This document shows, piece by piece, positions 22,261 through 33,950 of a stretch of 64,000 nucleotides of DNA (the stretch's first letter is position 1; each line of letters opens with the position of its first letter). The DNA is taken from the NCBI GenBank assembly GCA_015680685.1, contig MNCI01014292.1, positions 56,509 to 120,508 on the forward strand. Reading direction: 5' to 3'. The notes beneath the pieces were generated by a model. That model was not told the DNA's origin, did not search any database, and saw only the letters and a program-made list of their open reading frames with translations. Source of the stretch: Gnetum montanum (Eukaryota > Streptophyta > Gnetopsida > Gnetales > Gnetaceae). The position numbers were made by a program, and so were the translations under genes.

Positions 22261-22771
22261 GGCTCTAATATTGAGTTCACATCGATATCGGATCCTCGAT
22301 GTTAGGTTCTCGATATCCGGTTCCATAAAATCTATATATAGGCAAACACTTGGAAAAAATTTTCATCATTTTTCATTTGACACAAGGGAGAGTTTTTCAA
22401 ATTTTCTTCTCTAATCTAAGCTTTGACCTCCTAGGTTTCCCAAGTCCTATCTTGACCATTATTNCGGTATTTTAAGGGTAAGTATGAAGTGAAAGTTAAA
22501 ATTTTTGAGGAATTATCGAACATATTAATGCTAGAACACCCAAATAATATTCTTAAGGAACCATAAATATGAGCCATATATAAGAACAAAATGAACAATT
22601 GTAAGGGGTTATAATGGAATTAACACTTATGGGGTAACTTTTTGCAAAACTTTTCTAACTCTACAATCCTAGGAACTAAGAATTTGATCTAATTAAAAGT
22701 ATGAAAAAGGAAGGAAGTTATAAAAATTAGAGAACACTTGCCAATGAATCCTAATTCCTTAATAATTATAG
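22261..22771 (+). promoter_or_regulatory. Putative internal promoter and 5'-UTR intron, copy D1
   Basis: Two GATATC sites (about 22284 and 22312) precede TATATATA at 22333-22340. A canonical donor GTAAGT is at 22478-22483, CTAAT near 22751, and TTATAG ends at 22771 directly before ATG. The predicted intron is 294 bases. A single N at 22464 hides roughly 130 bases present in D2, including the PPT-like tract, so the exon length here is not reliable. Confidence 0.5.
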
Positions 22772-24835
22772 ATGGTCCCAAAGAGAGGAGCATAAGGAGG
22801 ACCCCTTGGGAGCAAATAAACAACCAAGAGGCCAAGGAAGAGGTTGAAATAGAGAACAAGAATTAGAAAATCAGGAGTAGGAGGTCCAATCATTTAGCAT
22901 TCATCAAGAAACTCCTACTATGGGACAACTGGTCCAAGGAGAGGCAAAAGAACCACAAGTGTTAGGAAAATGCCTCATGTTGTAACAAAACTACCTCCAA
23001 GCCATCCAAGAAAGATCCATCCAACCATAGTCATTGTAGAGATGAACTTTGGCCTATTCATGGAATTTGTTTCTGAAGTAGTAAGGACACAACTACAAGT
23101 ATCACCAATATGGCCAATAATGTCATAGAATACTAAATGATACATTGGAGAGACTTATCAGTTTTGGCACAACAAGAAAGAAGGAACTATAGTCAACATT
23201 GAAGGAATCTTAATTTCATTCTCAATTAAGGCAATTACAAAAGCTTTGAATATACCCAATGAAGGGGCAAGGGTAGCACATCTATCTACCTAATCTGATC
23301 CTAAAACTAGAAAACTATGGCTGAAAAGGGCTTATGGAAAAGAAGATAAGGGCTATAATGAACTAACTTTGGAAGAAAGAAAATACTTCAAAATTGGCAC
23401 TAATCACTTGTTCCCAACAAAAGGACTCAATCAACTATCCACTTATGCAGCTAGAGGAAGTTCCATCTTAATGGGCAAACACAATGCCAACCTCGCACAA
23501 CTCTATATGGAAATCCAAAGTGGTTTGAAGAGAGAAAGGCAGGGAAACCAACACTTCCATTTCCTTGCCCTATCAGGAAGTTGTGCATGTGAGCCAAAAT
23601 CCTAGGATATACTAATGATGTTCCTAGGAGAATACAAAATGCTTCATATGCTGAGTTGCTCAAATCAGCACCACAAAGGAAAGATCATGGTGAGGAGTAG
23701 GAACAAGAACAAGAATAGGAGCAACAACAATAGTAGCAGAAATAATAGCAAGTAGGGCTTAGTAGCCAATAGTAAGAGTAACATCAGACACAATAATAAC
23801 AACAATAATAGCAAGTTCCACTATCATCGTTGCAAGATTATAGATTATTAATGAGTCACCTGTAACAAATTGTAGAAATAATCAGCTAAGGCACAATGGA
23901 GGAAGCCAATATTTATAGATTTATCAATAGTATCATCTAGTTCATAGTTTCAGTAGATTCAACAAGTGGACAAATCTCATTATAGTTAGGAGAAGAGGCA
24001 CAATGGTCACGATAGATCTATGAGAATGCTACATCATTCTCAAGTGGTGCTAGAGACCAGAGAGGGAGGCACAGTAGTCGTAATGTAGCACCAAGATGTA
24101 GTGGGAGAAATAGAGGTGATCTCTGATCACATCAAAGAGCCTTTCAATATACCTATTATACCATCGACTAATCTAACTAGAGCCAAAGATGTTCAATTAT
24201 TAGCTAGAATCTCAATGATCCTTGTTGATCATGAGGATGTGCTCGATAAACTATTATAGAATGGGCAACTCATGACAACACTTTTCAACATTCCCAGTGA
24301 TGTCACTGTAGTATATTCTAAGCTCATCGCCACTAAAGGAAAATTGGTCATGGTAGAGACAAGGGCATAGCATGCAGAAAATAAAATTCTGAGCTTACAA
24401 GAAGAGCTTGCAACCTTGAGAGCTGAATAAAGGGATCTAACTAAATTCATTACATTGGACTAGATAGAACAATTTAGAATAGAGTAAATAAATCACTTGA
24501 TCAAGCAAAATCAACAGCTAGCAACTGAGAAGGAGAAAGCAGTATGAAATGCCTTCGTAGTTGAAGCACAAACGTATGCTCATGTTAGGACACTTACCAT
24601 AGTACAGGAAGAAAATAAACAAATTACCACTAATAACATCAGGTTGATCACTATAGAGAGCAAGAAAAAAAACATTTTAGAGGAGAGCATCCACCAGTTA
24701 AGGGAACAATTGGTGAGGGTTAACCAAGACATGAGTCACCTCGTAAGAGAAAATGAAACCCTCTCTATGGAAGTAGTTACAATGATCCATGAAAGCACAT
24801 TACTAATTACAAGCCATGAACATGCTAGGTAAGAT
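22772..24835 (+). pseudogene. aORF of copy D1
   Basis: Same protein family as the element 1 aORF. It starts MVPK at the putative acceptor. The globular part (about 23000-23680) has an MNFG segment, GxxLxF, ERKYFKIGTNHLFPTKGL, a STYAARG helix and an FPC segment. A Gln-rich linker of CAA/TAG-type codons (23690-23830) follows, several of them now stops, then acidic and coiled-coil regions. The clearest is 24644-24832, with SIHQLREQLVRVNQDMSHLV and regular heptads. The conserved C-terminal WYVKAN part is missing, so the copy is truncated near 24835. Many stops suggest C-to-T decay. Confidence 0.65.
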
Positions 24836-25361
24836 CATCATCATAAGAATCATACAATATAATGGAATAACAAGAGAGGTGATGGTACGTCAATAAGGTG
24901 AGGAGAAGGTAGTTCCTAAGGCAAAATAAGGTCTATAGTACTAAGTTGTAAATATAACAACAAGAAGAAGAAGAAAGGATACCTATAAGAAAAGCTTATA
25001 AAGAAAAAATCCTAACCTTTCCAAATGATACTTAAGAAAAGACTATTAGTCCTAGTTCATAAGGATTAATAAAACAAAGACCTTCATAACATAATCTTGA
25101 TTAAGCTATCTTAGAATTGTAAGTCCTAGCTATGCCCAACGTCCAAAAAGAAGATTGTAGTTTTAAGAATTGAAGATTGAAGAAAAGTAAGCATAGTGAG
25201 TCCATATGTCAAAAGGCAAAGATAAAAAATTCACAACGCTAAGTACATAAGAAGGTGAGAATTGAAAATAGTTATCATAGCTTAGTTGTGGATTGCTTAA
25301 GGAGCCTAACATGGCCTAGCCCATGTATGACTAAGTAAAAGAGAATTTCCAACAACATTGT
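24836..25361 (+). other. Unassigned AT-rich sequence between D1 and element 4
   Basis: Purine-rich, with short AAG repeats near 24960-24980. It has no recognisable coding or LTR signal. It could be eroded D1 or older host DNA. It ends in ATTGT (25357-25361), the left target duplication of element 4. Confidence 0.5.
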
Positions 25362-26221
25362 TGATGAATCATGATTTGTCAGGTGCTGATATCGAACCCT
25401 CAATATCGAGTACACGATATCATGGCCTGGATAATGATATCGGATACATGATATCGTGACTCCTTTGTAAGCCTATAAATACCACATTCAGGCGCATAGG
25501 AAGGAAGTCAAGTAAGTGTAGGAATAGAGTCTTTTTTTTGTTAGTTGTTGTTAATTTCCATTCTTTCCCCAGTGCATGCCCATAGTGTGATGATTGTAAT
25601 TGTATGAAACCTTTATTCGAGTGTGACATACTTGGACATGCACATGGTCATCAATAAAGATCGAGATTACTCCATCATTGCAACATTCACTTAGTTTTAG
25701 TTGCTTAATTGTTATTGTTATTTATTTTTTTCTTAATTAATATTTCTTTACCATCATTTACTATTCTTTTTATTAATTGTAGAATGAGTATGACTTAATT
25801 ACAAAAATTTAAGTGTAACTACTTGGTAACCCAGTAGCGTATCTAGGAGTGCTCAAGCACTATATGCTTAGTAATCCCAGAAGTAGTACATGAGGTTTAA
25901 GATGTGTATGGATAATTGAGGATGAATGCTCATCATACTTAGGCTAGTTTAGATTATGATTTTCATTACCTATTAGCTTTAAATAAGATTATTTTCCATC
26001 GTATCTAGGAGTAGCATTAGTTTAGGATCACATCATTCACCTCACTCTGGACTAAACCATACGTGACAAAGTAAATACTACTCCAAGTGGGAAGATAGCA
26101 AACTATGATCAATGTGTAATTATCTAGATACCACAACAAGTCCATCTATAGAGTTCGACCAGATCATGTATGAGTGCTCGTATTCATTTGGTTAAGTGTA
26201 GGGGTACCTCGCCACTCATCA
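25362..26221 (+). repeat. 5' LTR of element 4
   Basis: An 860-bp LTR, TGATGAA to CTCATCA. GATATC-type dyads lie between about 25388 and 25458. TATAAATA is at 25474-25481. A PBS follows. Confidence 0.93.
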
Positions 26222-26222
26222 T

Positions 26223-26242
26223 TGGCACCATTGCCAAGGATG
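26223..26242 (+). other. Primer binding site of element 4
   Basis: TGGCACCATTGCCAAGGATG, one base after the LTR. A tRNA-Asp-like complement. Confidence 0.8.
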
Positions 26243-26350
26243 ATGCTAGTTATCTAGATTAGTTATATCATCCAAGATTGCTATAAAGAAGCATTAACAT
26301 ATCTTTTAGAGAGAAACTAATTACAAATAAGTTACACACAATTCATCACA

Positions 26351-28450
26351 ATGTCTCTCTCACAAGACTATGACAATACAACAACTAGTAAGGCAATTCA
26401 TTGGAGAACCAACGAATTATATGATGATGAAGATGAAGTTTGGAGTACTCAATCTTATGCAGGGGTCTCCTATGTACCTAAATGAAGACAACATAGTCCT
26501 CACTCACAAAATCATAACCTACCCAATGACAATGAACCCCTACTAGCCATTAAGAGCCTAATGCATATACAAGAGGCTGTTCACATATCCCACAAGCACT
26601 GCAAGGAAAGCTGTCTACTGAGGCTCAATNCATATCCCACAAGCACTGCAAGGAAAGCTGTCTACTGAGGCTCAATTTAAACAACTTCCCCAAGTTTTCA
26701 GGAGGCTATGATTTAGATCCATAACATCATTTACAAGCCTTCCATAATGCTTATGTATGGAACAATATTGATAATGGGTGACAAAAACTTAAGCTCTTTC
26801 CTACGACACTCATTGGCCAAGAAAAAGTATGGTATAGGTCCATAAGACGAAAATCAATTTGATGTTGGCTGACAATGGTAGAACTCTTCAATGAAAGATA
26901 TCAAACCTATGTAAGAGTGTCAGCCTTGAGGAGACAAATCCAAGAATGGAAACAAAGGCAACATGAACCTTTGGACATGACCTTAAAAAGATACTATTCA
27001 TTATTAAACAATTGTCTAGGCCATGGATTCTCCAAGGAAAGGCTAATGTACCACATCATGGATGGGCTCTGTAATGAAACAAGGGAAACCCTAAGGATGT
27101 ATGCCCGAGATCAACTCTATGAGCTATGAACCCACCAATTCCAAGAGCTTATTAAGTGGGTAGCAAAAGAAGAAGGAGAAATGACTAAATGGGAGAATGT
27201 TGAAAGTGCTCAACAAGACCAAAATCTCGAATTAGTAAAGGTCCATGATCATGAAGAAGAGAAATTAACTCACCTCGAGGAGGTGGAATCATCTTTGTCA
27301 ATGCTACAATCACTAGATGAAATTGAGGTAAAGATCAATAACATGACGGAATGGATACATGAAAAATGTGTAGAATATGCCAACACTATTAGAGGTAGAA
27401 CCATGACGAACCAAGAAACATGACAATACACCACTAGACAATTGGAAAGAAGGGCTGAAGAGAATAAGGATAAGAACTCAACTACCAATCATATATATCA
27501 ATGTAATATTTGCTTGTACGATCACCCCAAAGGTCAATGCCTAATCTTGTCACATTTACATGAGCATTGGGGAGGAATGTTACATCTAGAGTTTGTACAA
27601 AAATACCATGTTCAACCACAATGGCAAAAANNNNNNNNNNNNNNNNNNNNNNNNNNNGGGGGGAACCATCAAACTAGTCACACCCTTCATACCATCCAAA
27701 CTCAAGCGCTTATTATGTCCAACATCTTGTTTTCCCAACTACGTCAACATCCTCTATTTCACCACATCATTATCATTCTCCTAAGTATTATCAACCCATG
27801 TCCTCTCCAAAAAGATCACCAACTCATGTTCCTTGAACTCCTCCTCACCCTCAATATTCTCATCATTTACCTCCTTCTACATTGCCACTAGTTTTGTCAA
27901 AATTTTTTGTACCATAGCACCAACCCACGAACGTTACTTAGTGTTGCTACTATCAATAGCAGTGGAGGCCCTCCACAATGTCAAAAGCATCCTTTCTTTA
28001 GTCATGACCATAGGAAGAGACAACACGGTTCTTAAACCATTGCATCAACCAACTCAGCATAAGTCCAGCACTATGATGCACCTACTTCTTTGAACTTAAA
28101 GCCTCCTGCTATCTTAACAGGGCCACCAATCAACACTCCAAAAACTATGTGGCCCAATGAATATAACCACGTAGGGGGACATATTGATCCTTGCATACCA
28201 TCTTACGGTCATAAGTGCTATAGTGGGTTAGCTCCTTATCACATGACCACATCTTATAATCTACGCCACTATGCCTACTACAATCAAGTGTGTGAACCTC
28301 AATTTGGGTATATTCCTACCACCACTTCAAAAGACACCTAGTGGTTTGGATATGATCAATCCCCAACATTTCCAACATGCATGGATTCCCATTTTCCATT
28401 TATTAATTCTAGCCATGCTCAACTATTTAGTTATGGGGGATATCCTTTAT
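26351..28450 (+). pseudogene. gag of element 4
   Basis: Starts at ATGTCTCTCTC, in the context conserved among these elements. The core Gag domain (about 26690-27130) has a DPQ-like segment, LFPTTLIGQE and, in the open part 26875-27129, FNERYQTYVRVSALRRQIQE. A charged linker (27181-27423) and the knuckle CNICLYDHPKGQC near 27502 follow, then a Pro/His/Tyr-rich tail. It is damaged by several stops, a 46-bp duplication around the single N at 26630 and an N run at 27631-27657. It ends in the PPT-like tract near 28430. Confidence 0.8.
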
Positions 28451-29453
28451 TCTAATAAGCAGAATTAGTAAATATGTTTCCTTTTCTTTAATTTTACAAT
28501 TTTTTGTTTTCCAGTTTTTCATTTCTAATTTATTGTTTTATCTTTTTGTGGATAATCTCATCTATGAATAAAACACTCATGTAACCANTCCACTGGAAAG
28601 ACATGCATCCATGCCTAAAGGTTGGTGACTTCTCTGGTCCACTATTGGAAAGAACAAAGTGGCAAAGCAGGTAAAAAAATGTGCCACAAAGAAATTCCAA
28701 ATCACTCCTCCCTTGGAAAAAATGCCAAGTGATTGTACGCCTTGTTCTCATGATGCTCTTATGGCTTTTCATCCTTGGATGAAATAATGTTATGTCACTG
28801 ATTGGTGGACTAAACTTGGTCTTGATTCTAGAGTAATGGGTTAATGACATATTAATCACCCCCTACACCGAGGATTCATTGTGCCCTGAGTCAGTTACCT
28901 CGTGTCCCAATCTCTACAATCCCTTCTACGATTCATTTCATCTCACTATCTAAGTATTTCTAACTTGTGTCTTGTGTGGCATAAAATTCATACCTCTTTG
29001 TGGTGGTATTTAATATGTGTGTTTTGTTGCATCGGTATAGATTACATTTAACCCTTCTAGTGCCTACAGACATTTTAAGGTGTGGTTACGCAAGGGCATT
29101 ATAGGTTGGAACTTGCTTTGGGGAGGACCCACTTGCATGAATTTTGTAATTTGTACTTGTTACACACCACCACATCATTTTATACCCTCTGAGTACTTCA
29201 TTGCCAAATCTATTCTTTCCTTTTTCATCATTTTATCAAATGTTCCTCAAAACCATTACATGTCCTTTTATGTGTCACCTAAACAAATTAGGTCCAACAT
29301 TAAGCTTTTAGGGCAACTTCCTTAAAAAAATCTCTAACTCTAAAATCACACTAAGCAAAGAATTCAACATTTAATAAAGGCAATGAGTAAGGTATGAAAT
29401 AATTGAACTTCTTTCAATAACCTTATTAATAATTGATCTTTGTGTGATTATAG
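28451..29453 (+). other. Element 4 noncoding region
   Basis: T-rich DNA, then a single N at 28586 where about 360 bases present in element 1 (about 1480-1840, including conserved block 1) are missing. Conserved block 2 lies at 29090-29136. The internal dyad and TATA are absent. A degenerate intron 3' end (TTATTAAT, then TTATAG at 29453) remains. Confidence 0.7.
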
Positions 29454-29781
29454 ATGGCCTCTAAAAGAGGGCAACAAGGAGGACCTTCTCAAGGTGCAAT
29501 TGAACACCTAGGAAAAGGTCAGGGCCCGAGCTTATGAAGAGGAATGATGGCTATTTGTGGCATGGCATGTTAAGGCCAATCAAGTGTTCTCGAAGCTATC
29601 GTGTCCATGGAAAGTGCCAACTCCATCAAACATTGGAACATCAACAAGGACGACTCATAATCCTTGGATAGAAGAGGAGAAACGTTAGGTGCTTCTTCAA
29701 AAGTATCAATCTCAGAAGCCTGGAGTGCAGAACAAAGGAAAGCCACCCATGGAGGAGCCACCACCACCAGGAACCCCATGA
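29454..29781 (+). pseudogene. aORF remnant of element 4 (ends only)
   Basis: The first about 25 codons (MASKRGQQGG, then PSQG) are fused by a large deletion to the last about 80 codons (WHVKANQVFSKLSCPWKVPT to a Pro-rich end). The whole globular and coiled-coil middle is gone. This shows that both ends of the ORF are conserved between elements 1, 4 and D2 and supports the chosen start codon. Confidence 0.7.
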
Positions 29782-29956
29782 GTTCCACAATTTTTATCTT
29801 TTGTGTCTATGTCCAAATTTTGTTTAATCCCACATTGCATCATGAAACAGTCCATGGTGATTCAATAATCTCATACCTATCCCTATTTGTAGTTGAATGA
29901 ACTTGTTCCTCACTTTCTTTGACTTAAGGACGAGTTGTTATTCAGTCGTGGGGGTA

Positions 29957-30811
29957 TGATGAATCATGATTTGTTAGGTGCTGATATCGAACCCTTGAAA
30001 TCGGGTACGCGATATCAAAGCTTGGATAACAATATCAAATACACGATATCATGACTCCTGTGTTAACCTATAAATACCACATTTAGGCGCACAAGAAGGG
30101 AGTTAAGAAGTGTAGGAATAGAGTCTTTTTTTATCAGTTGTAGTTAATTTCCATTCTTTCCCTAGTGCATGCCCACAGTGTGATGATTGTAATTGTATGG
30201 AACCTTTATTCGAATGTGATGTACTTGGACATGCACATGACTGGCAATAAAGATCGAGATTACTCCATCAGTGCATTCACTAAGTTTTAATTGCTTAATT
30301 GTTATTGTTATTTATTGTTTTCTTAATTAATACTTATTTACCATCATTTACTATTCCTTATGTTAATTGTAGAATGAGTACGACTTAATTAGAAACATTT
30401 AAGTGTAACTACTTGGTAACCCAGTAGCGTATCTAGGAGTGCTCAAGTAATATACGCTTGGTAATCCTAGAAGTAGTACATGAGGTCCCAGATGCATACG
30501 GATAATTGAGGATAGATGTTCATTGCACTTAGGCTAGTTTAGATTATGCTTCTCATTACTTATTAGCTTTAAACAAGATTATTTTTCATTGTATCTAGGA
30601 GTAGCATTAGTTTAGGATCACATCATTCACCTCACTCTAGACTAAACCATACATGATAAAGTAAATACTAGTCCAAGTGGGAAGACAACGAACTACGATC
30701 AACATGTAATTATCTAGATACCACAACTAGTCCGTCTGTGGAGTTCGATTGGATCATGTGTGAGCGCTTGTATTCGTATGGTTGAGTGTAGGGGTACCTC
30801 GCCACTCATCA
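29957..30811 (+). repeat. 3' LTR of element 4
   Basis: An 855-bp partner of 25362-26221, preceded by the PPT GTCGTGGGGGTA. TATAAATA is at 30069-30076. It is followed by the ATTGT duplication. Confidence 0.93.
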
Positions 30812-30899
30812 ATTGTAAATATTTTAGAAAACCCATGATGAGGAGAGATCTTAGGACAATGTAAATATTTTAGCATTATGAGAGGAAGAAGCACACCAC

Positions 30900-31210
30900 C
30901 AAAAGATGAGAAGCGCTCATGAACGTAACATGGAATTATAAAAAATCATCATCATTATCATCTCAGCTTGTTCCAATAAAATGAGGTTGGCTAGATGAGT
31001 TTTTTTTTTCCATTTAGCTCTATGAAGAGCTAGATCTTTGTTTATTTGCAAATTCCTCAGATCATCTTCAATTGTTTTTTTCCACATCTTTTTGGATTTT
31101 CCTTTCAATAGCTTTCATGAAATAGTGATGTAGTAGCCTTTTTTTTATATGCTCATTATCTAATCTTATTTTTACATGCAAGACCATATAAGATACCATT
31201 CCTAGACTAC
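30900..31210 (-). mobile_element. LINE 3' tail (end of reverse-transcriptase ORF)
   Basis: The minus strand at 31108-30917 encodes GKSKKMWKKTIEDDLRNLQI and LALHRAKWKKKTHLAN. This is the basic C-terminal tail pattern (GRPK-TW...DL...LDRAKWRKxIHxAD) at the end of many plant LINE-type reverse transcriptases. Just after it is a short (GAT)n run (about 30945-30960), in the place where plant LINEs carry simple 3' repeats. Upstream (31110-31210) similarity is weak and broken. A 5'-truncated, dead copy. Alternative: chance similarity in a short ORF. Confidence 0.5.
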
Positions 31211-32176
31211 AAAAAGCCCACATACAATAATAAAACAATTACAAAGATGAAGGAGAGCTAAACCTAGTACTAGTTGTAATCTATTTATAATAGTATATAA
31301 TTAGTACAAATCTATGAATTATATTATTAATAACTCTTTACATACCATAGTGGATTGTTAGTCATAAGACTTAGGGTACAAACTCATAGGAATTATGCGC
31401 ATTGTGCAGGTTTTGTGTGGTTTTAATATATCATACCAAAAATTTCAAATGGCCTAGTAGCAAAACTATGTGTTATGTGTACCATGTGGAGGAGAGTTAC
31501 AGAATTTAGGTAAAAATGAAATAGAATGAGAAAATTAATGTTAATTTGTTGAGTTTTTTTTTTTTTTTAAATACTGCTAGTTCACGCTACTTCCCACAAT
31601 ATTTTATGTTTAGCTCTTGTTTTTCAACGCGATGTCAATGAAAAACCATGGAAAACTGGATTTCCCAGTTGGAGACCTCAGGGTGAAAGATGGATGGCTG
31701 CTAATGGTAAATGGCTTCAATTGTATTAAAAATTAACCCATGCTGCCGAGCTGCTGTTTTTGTTCTGTTTTCTGACATATATTTTAGTTTTCCACGATTA
31801 CGTTTTAGCGCCGCACCTTAGCAAAAAACGCACAGCTTTTTTTTGCATATACGCCCAGCATTATGCCAAAATAAATACTTTAGATTAACATGGCATCGCA
31901 ATGCACACCACTGCCATGTGCGGAGGACATGATACCGGTGGGTAAATACTAGGTTACAGCGAAATACCGCTGAGAATAGCGAAGAAAACAGTTACATTAC
32001 TCTAAAGCTTCTCAAACTTACATAATCTCTAATATTTGCGTCAATGGTGGGCGCCTGAGCCCAGCATGAGCATATTTCATCGACAATTTACACTGACATC
32101 GACATTTTACTTTCCGACTAGAAAAGGAGTTTCAGAACCCCATCACATATGACTTTTTAAAATCCGCATCTAACAA
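31211..32176. other. Unassigned sequence
   Basis: AT-rich; no ORF, LTR or RNA gene recognised. It is the 3' flank of the dirigent pseudogene, and a conserved downstream segment of that gene could lie in it. Confidence 0.5.
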
Positions 32177-32772
32177 TTAAGAGTCAGCAAGCAATTCTGT
32201 TCCAAATAACCCCCAGAAAAAAGCAGCTCTAAAATTCATTACAGTGACATCGTAGCGGACAACAGCATAGCCGGCCTCGAAGAGGCAGGTTCGAAGCTGA
32301 GCATATCCTCGAGCAAAGCGAAAAAGCCCAGTTCCGCCAACGATGGGCATCTCCCTCACCTCACTCAAAACAGCGTTGCTGCCGAGCAGAGCCAGAGTGC
32401 TGCATTATATTTGCCACTGTTGAACACCAAATTCATGGGCATGAGCAGCCTTAAGCCACCCTGAACAGTGGAAGAAGTAGAAGAGTAAATTCCCTGGGCG
32501 CTTCACACCTGCAGAGAATCCATAGTCGGCCTCAGCGTGAGCGGATCGTCGATCACGCGGATTAAGCCGAAGCTGTTCAGAAATCCCTTTGCCGGAGCTA
32601 CGGCTGTAACGGCCGACCTGTTTTTTCCCATAACAGTGTCATGGAAATAGAATCTCAGGCGGCTCACTTTCTCCTTCCCGGTTTTGGCCTTAGCTGCCGC
32701 AGAGGCCACGCAGAAGAACATCAAAACCAGTACCAGCAGCAGAAGAAATGGGATCTTGGCATTGGCAGCCAT
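32177..32772 (-). pseudogene. Dirigent-protein pseudogene (one nonsense, one frameshift)
   Basis: Dirigent proteins are secreted and steer the coupling of phenoxy radicals in lignan and lignin formation. From the ATG at 32772 the product has a signal peptide (MAANAKIPFLLLLVLVLMFF), then the family motif RLRFYFHDTVMGKNRSAVTA and FGLIRVIDDPLT. A TGA at about 32503-32505 stands where the family has Gly in the GxAQG motif. The frame then reads AQGIYSS and LLMPMNLVFNSGKYN. A single-base loss at about 32417 shifts the frame into SEVREMPIVGGTGLFRFARG and YAVVRYDVTV, the family's C-terminal end. It is single-exon, as many dirigent genes are. I chose Met 26 of the longer ORF (32847) because the signal peptide begins there. 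Confidence 0.88.
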
Positions 32773-32948
32773 TTTTGCTTTCCTGCGAGATTCGTCGTCT
32801 TCTGGGCCTGGGTTTTGAAGTAAGGAGTGGCTATTGTGGCTGATCATTCACAGGTAACAAAATGAAGGAGAGAATACCGGATTATGAACCATGGTTAAGT
32901 CTGGTTAAAAGCAAGAAATGATGTCACTATTGTCTACATCAATAACAG

Positions 32949-32957
32949 TTTATATAT
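32949..32957 (-). promoter_or_regulatory. Possible TATA box of the dirigent pseudogene
   Basis: On the minus strand TATATAAA lies about 180 bases upstream of the chosen ATG. A plausible core promoter, unproven. Confidence 0.35.
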
Positions 32958-32999
32958 TCACAGAAGGCGATGCAGTGAATAATATGTTGAATTGTGAAA

Positions 33000-33950
33000 T
33001 ACAATATAGTATTAATATTGTTTTACAAAGTCATCGATGACGCTGTGCGTGTTTGGCTTTTTGGGTACGTGGTTGGCATAGAAATGTTTGAAGGGCACTG
33101 TCTCTCCATTTCAGGTGAATAGATGGGTTGGTGGCCGCCGTTTGCCGGTCATTTATGCACAGCAAATTCGTTGTTTGGATGATTTATTTACGTTTCAAGG
33201 ATATGTTAGCAAGTTATTTACGTTTCAGGGATGCGTGAGAGCCTTTCGTTTCTCTAGTAATTTCACATCGAAGTCCCACACCCCGCTTGNTTTTCGTTTC
33301 TCTAGTAATTTCACATCGAAGTCCCACACCCCGCTTGGAAAAGCAAAGGTAAGGTATGTTTCACGATATGTTGGAGCATTTACCTCCGAATCTTCCTGTC
33401 CCCACTAGCCCACACCGTCTCAGAAGAGGGAAGGTAAAAGTTCCACCAGCTACTTCATTGATTTTGAAATGCCGGAGTGTGGGCTCAGAAAAGGGAAGGT
33501 AAAAGTTCCACCAGCTACTTCATTGATTTTGAAATGCCGGAGAGCAGGTATAATTGAAACATCAGCGTGCAAATTCTTGGATTCAACAGTTTATTTTAGA
33601 ATTAAAAGTGGAGCACAGGATTTAACTTTCCTTAAGAAAATCACGCTTGCCAATTATGTAGCTTAAAACTTGTTGAAAATGACTTGCATGTGTTTATTGT
33701 TACGATGTTACATCAAAAAAATTGTATCATTTGTGAGTCATGTGGTTTAGAACCTTAAATATTTTTTAACTCGGTATTACTTATTAGAATTAAATTCATA
33801 AATTAAAGTTACCAAATCTAGAGTTTTATCATTAAATTAGCACTTTATTTTGAATTTAAACTTTGTTACAAATTTTCTTTCTAAACCTAAACTTACATTG
33901 TTGCAAACTTTCTTTGAATAAATATTGCTCTTTACCATCTTCCAAATCAC
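33000..33950. repeat. Non-LTR flank with short tandem repeats
   Basis: No gene. A 65-bp tandem duplication lies at about 33413-33542 (AAGTTCCACCAGCTACTTC occurs twice, 65 apart). A short direct repeat ATTTACGTTTCA lies near 33184 and 33211. A 46-bp duplication around the single N at 33290 is probably assembly-made. 33660-33950 is AT-rich. Confidence 0.7.

Larger units (their letters stand above)
25362..30811 (+). mobile_element. Element 4: complete pol-less LTR retrotransposon
   Basis: LTRs 25362-26221 and 29957-30811 are flanked by the perfect 5-bp duplication ATTGT (25357-25361 and 30812-30816). The interior has a PBS, gag (26351-28450), noncoding DNA with conserved block 2, a short remnant of the aORF (29454-29781) and a PPT. 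No protease, RT, RNase H or IN is present, the same organisation as element 1. The internal promoter and most of the aORF are also deleted. The LTRs differ at many sites, so the insertion is old. Confidence 0.93.

Noticed and set aside
23690-23830. CAA/TAG-rich tract as a possible microsatellite locus
   Set aside because: It aligns with the Gln-rich linker of the aORF in other copies, so it is decayed coding sequence.
33088-33408. 106-codon ORF with internal repeats
   Set aside because: The repeat is the duplication around the single N. No family features, and the region is otherwise noncoding.
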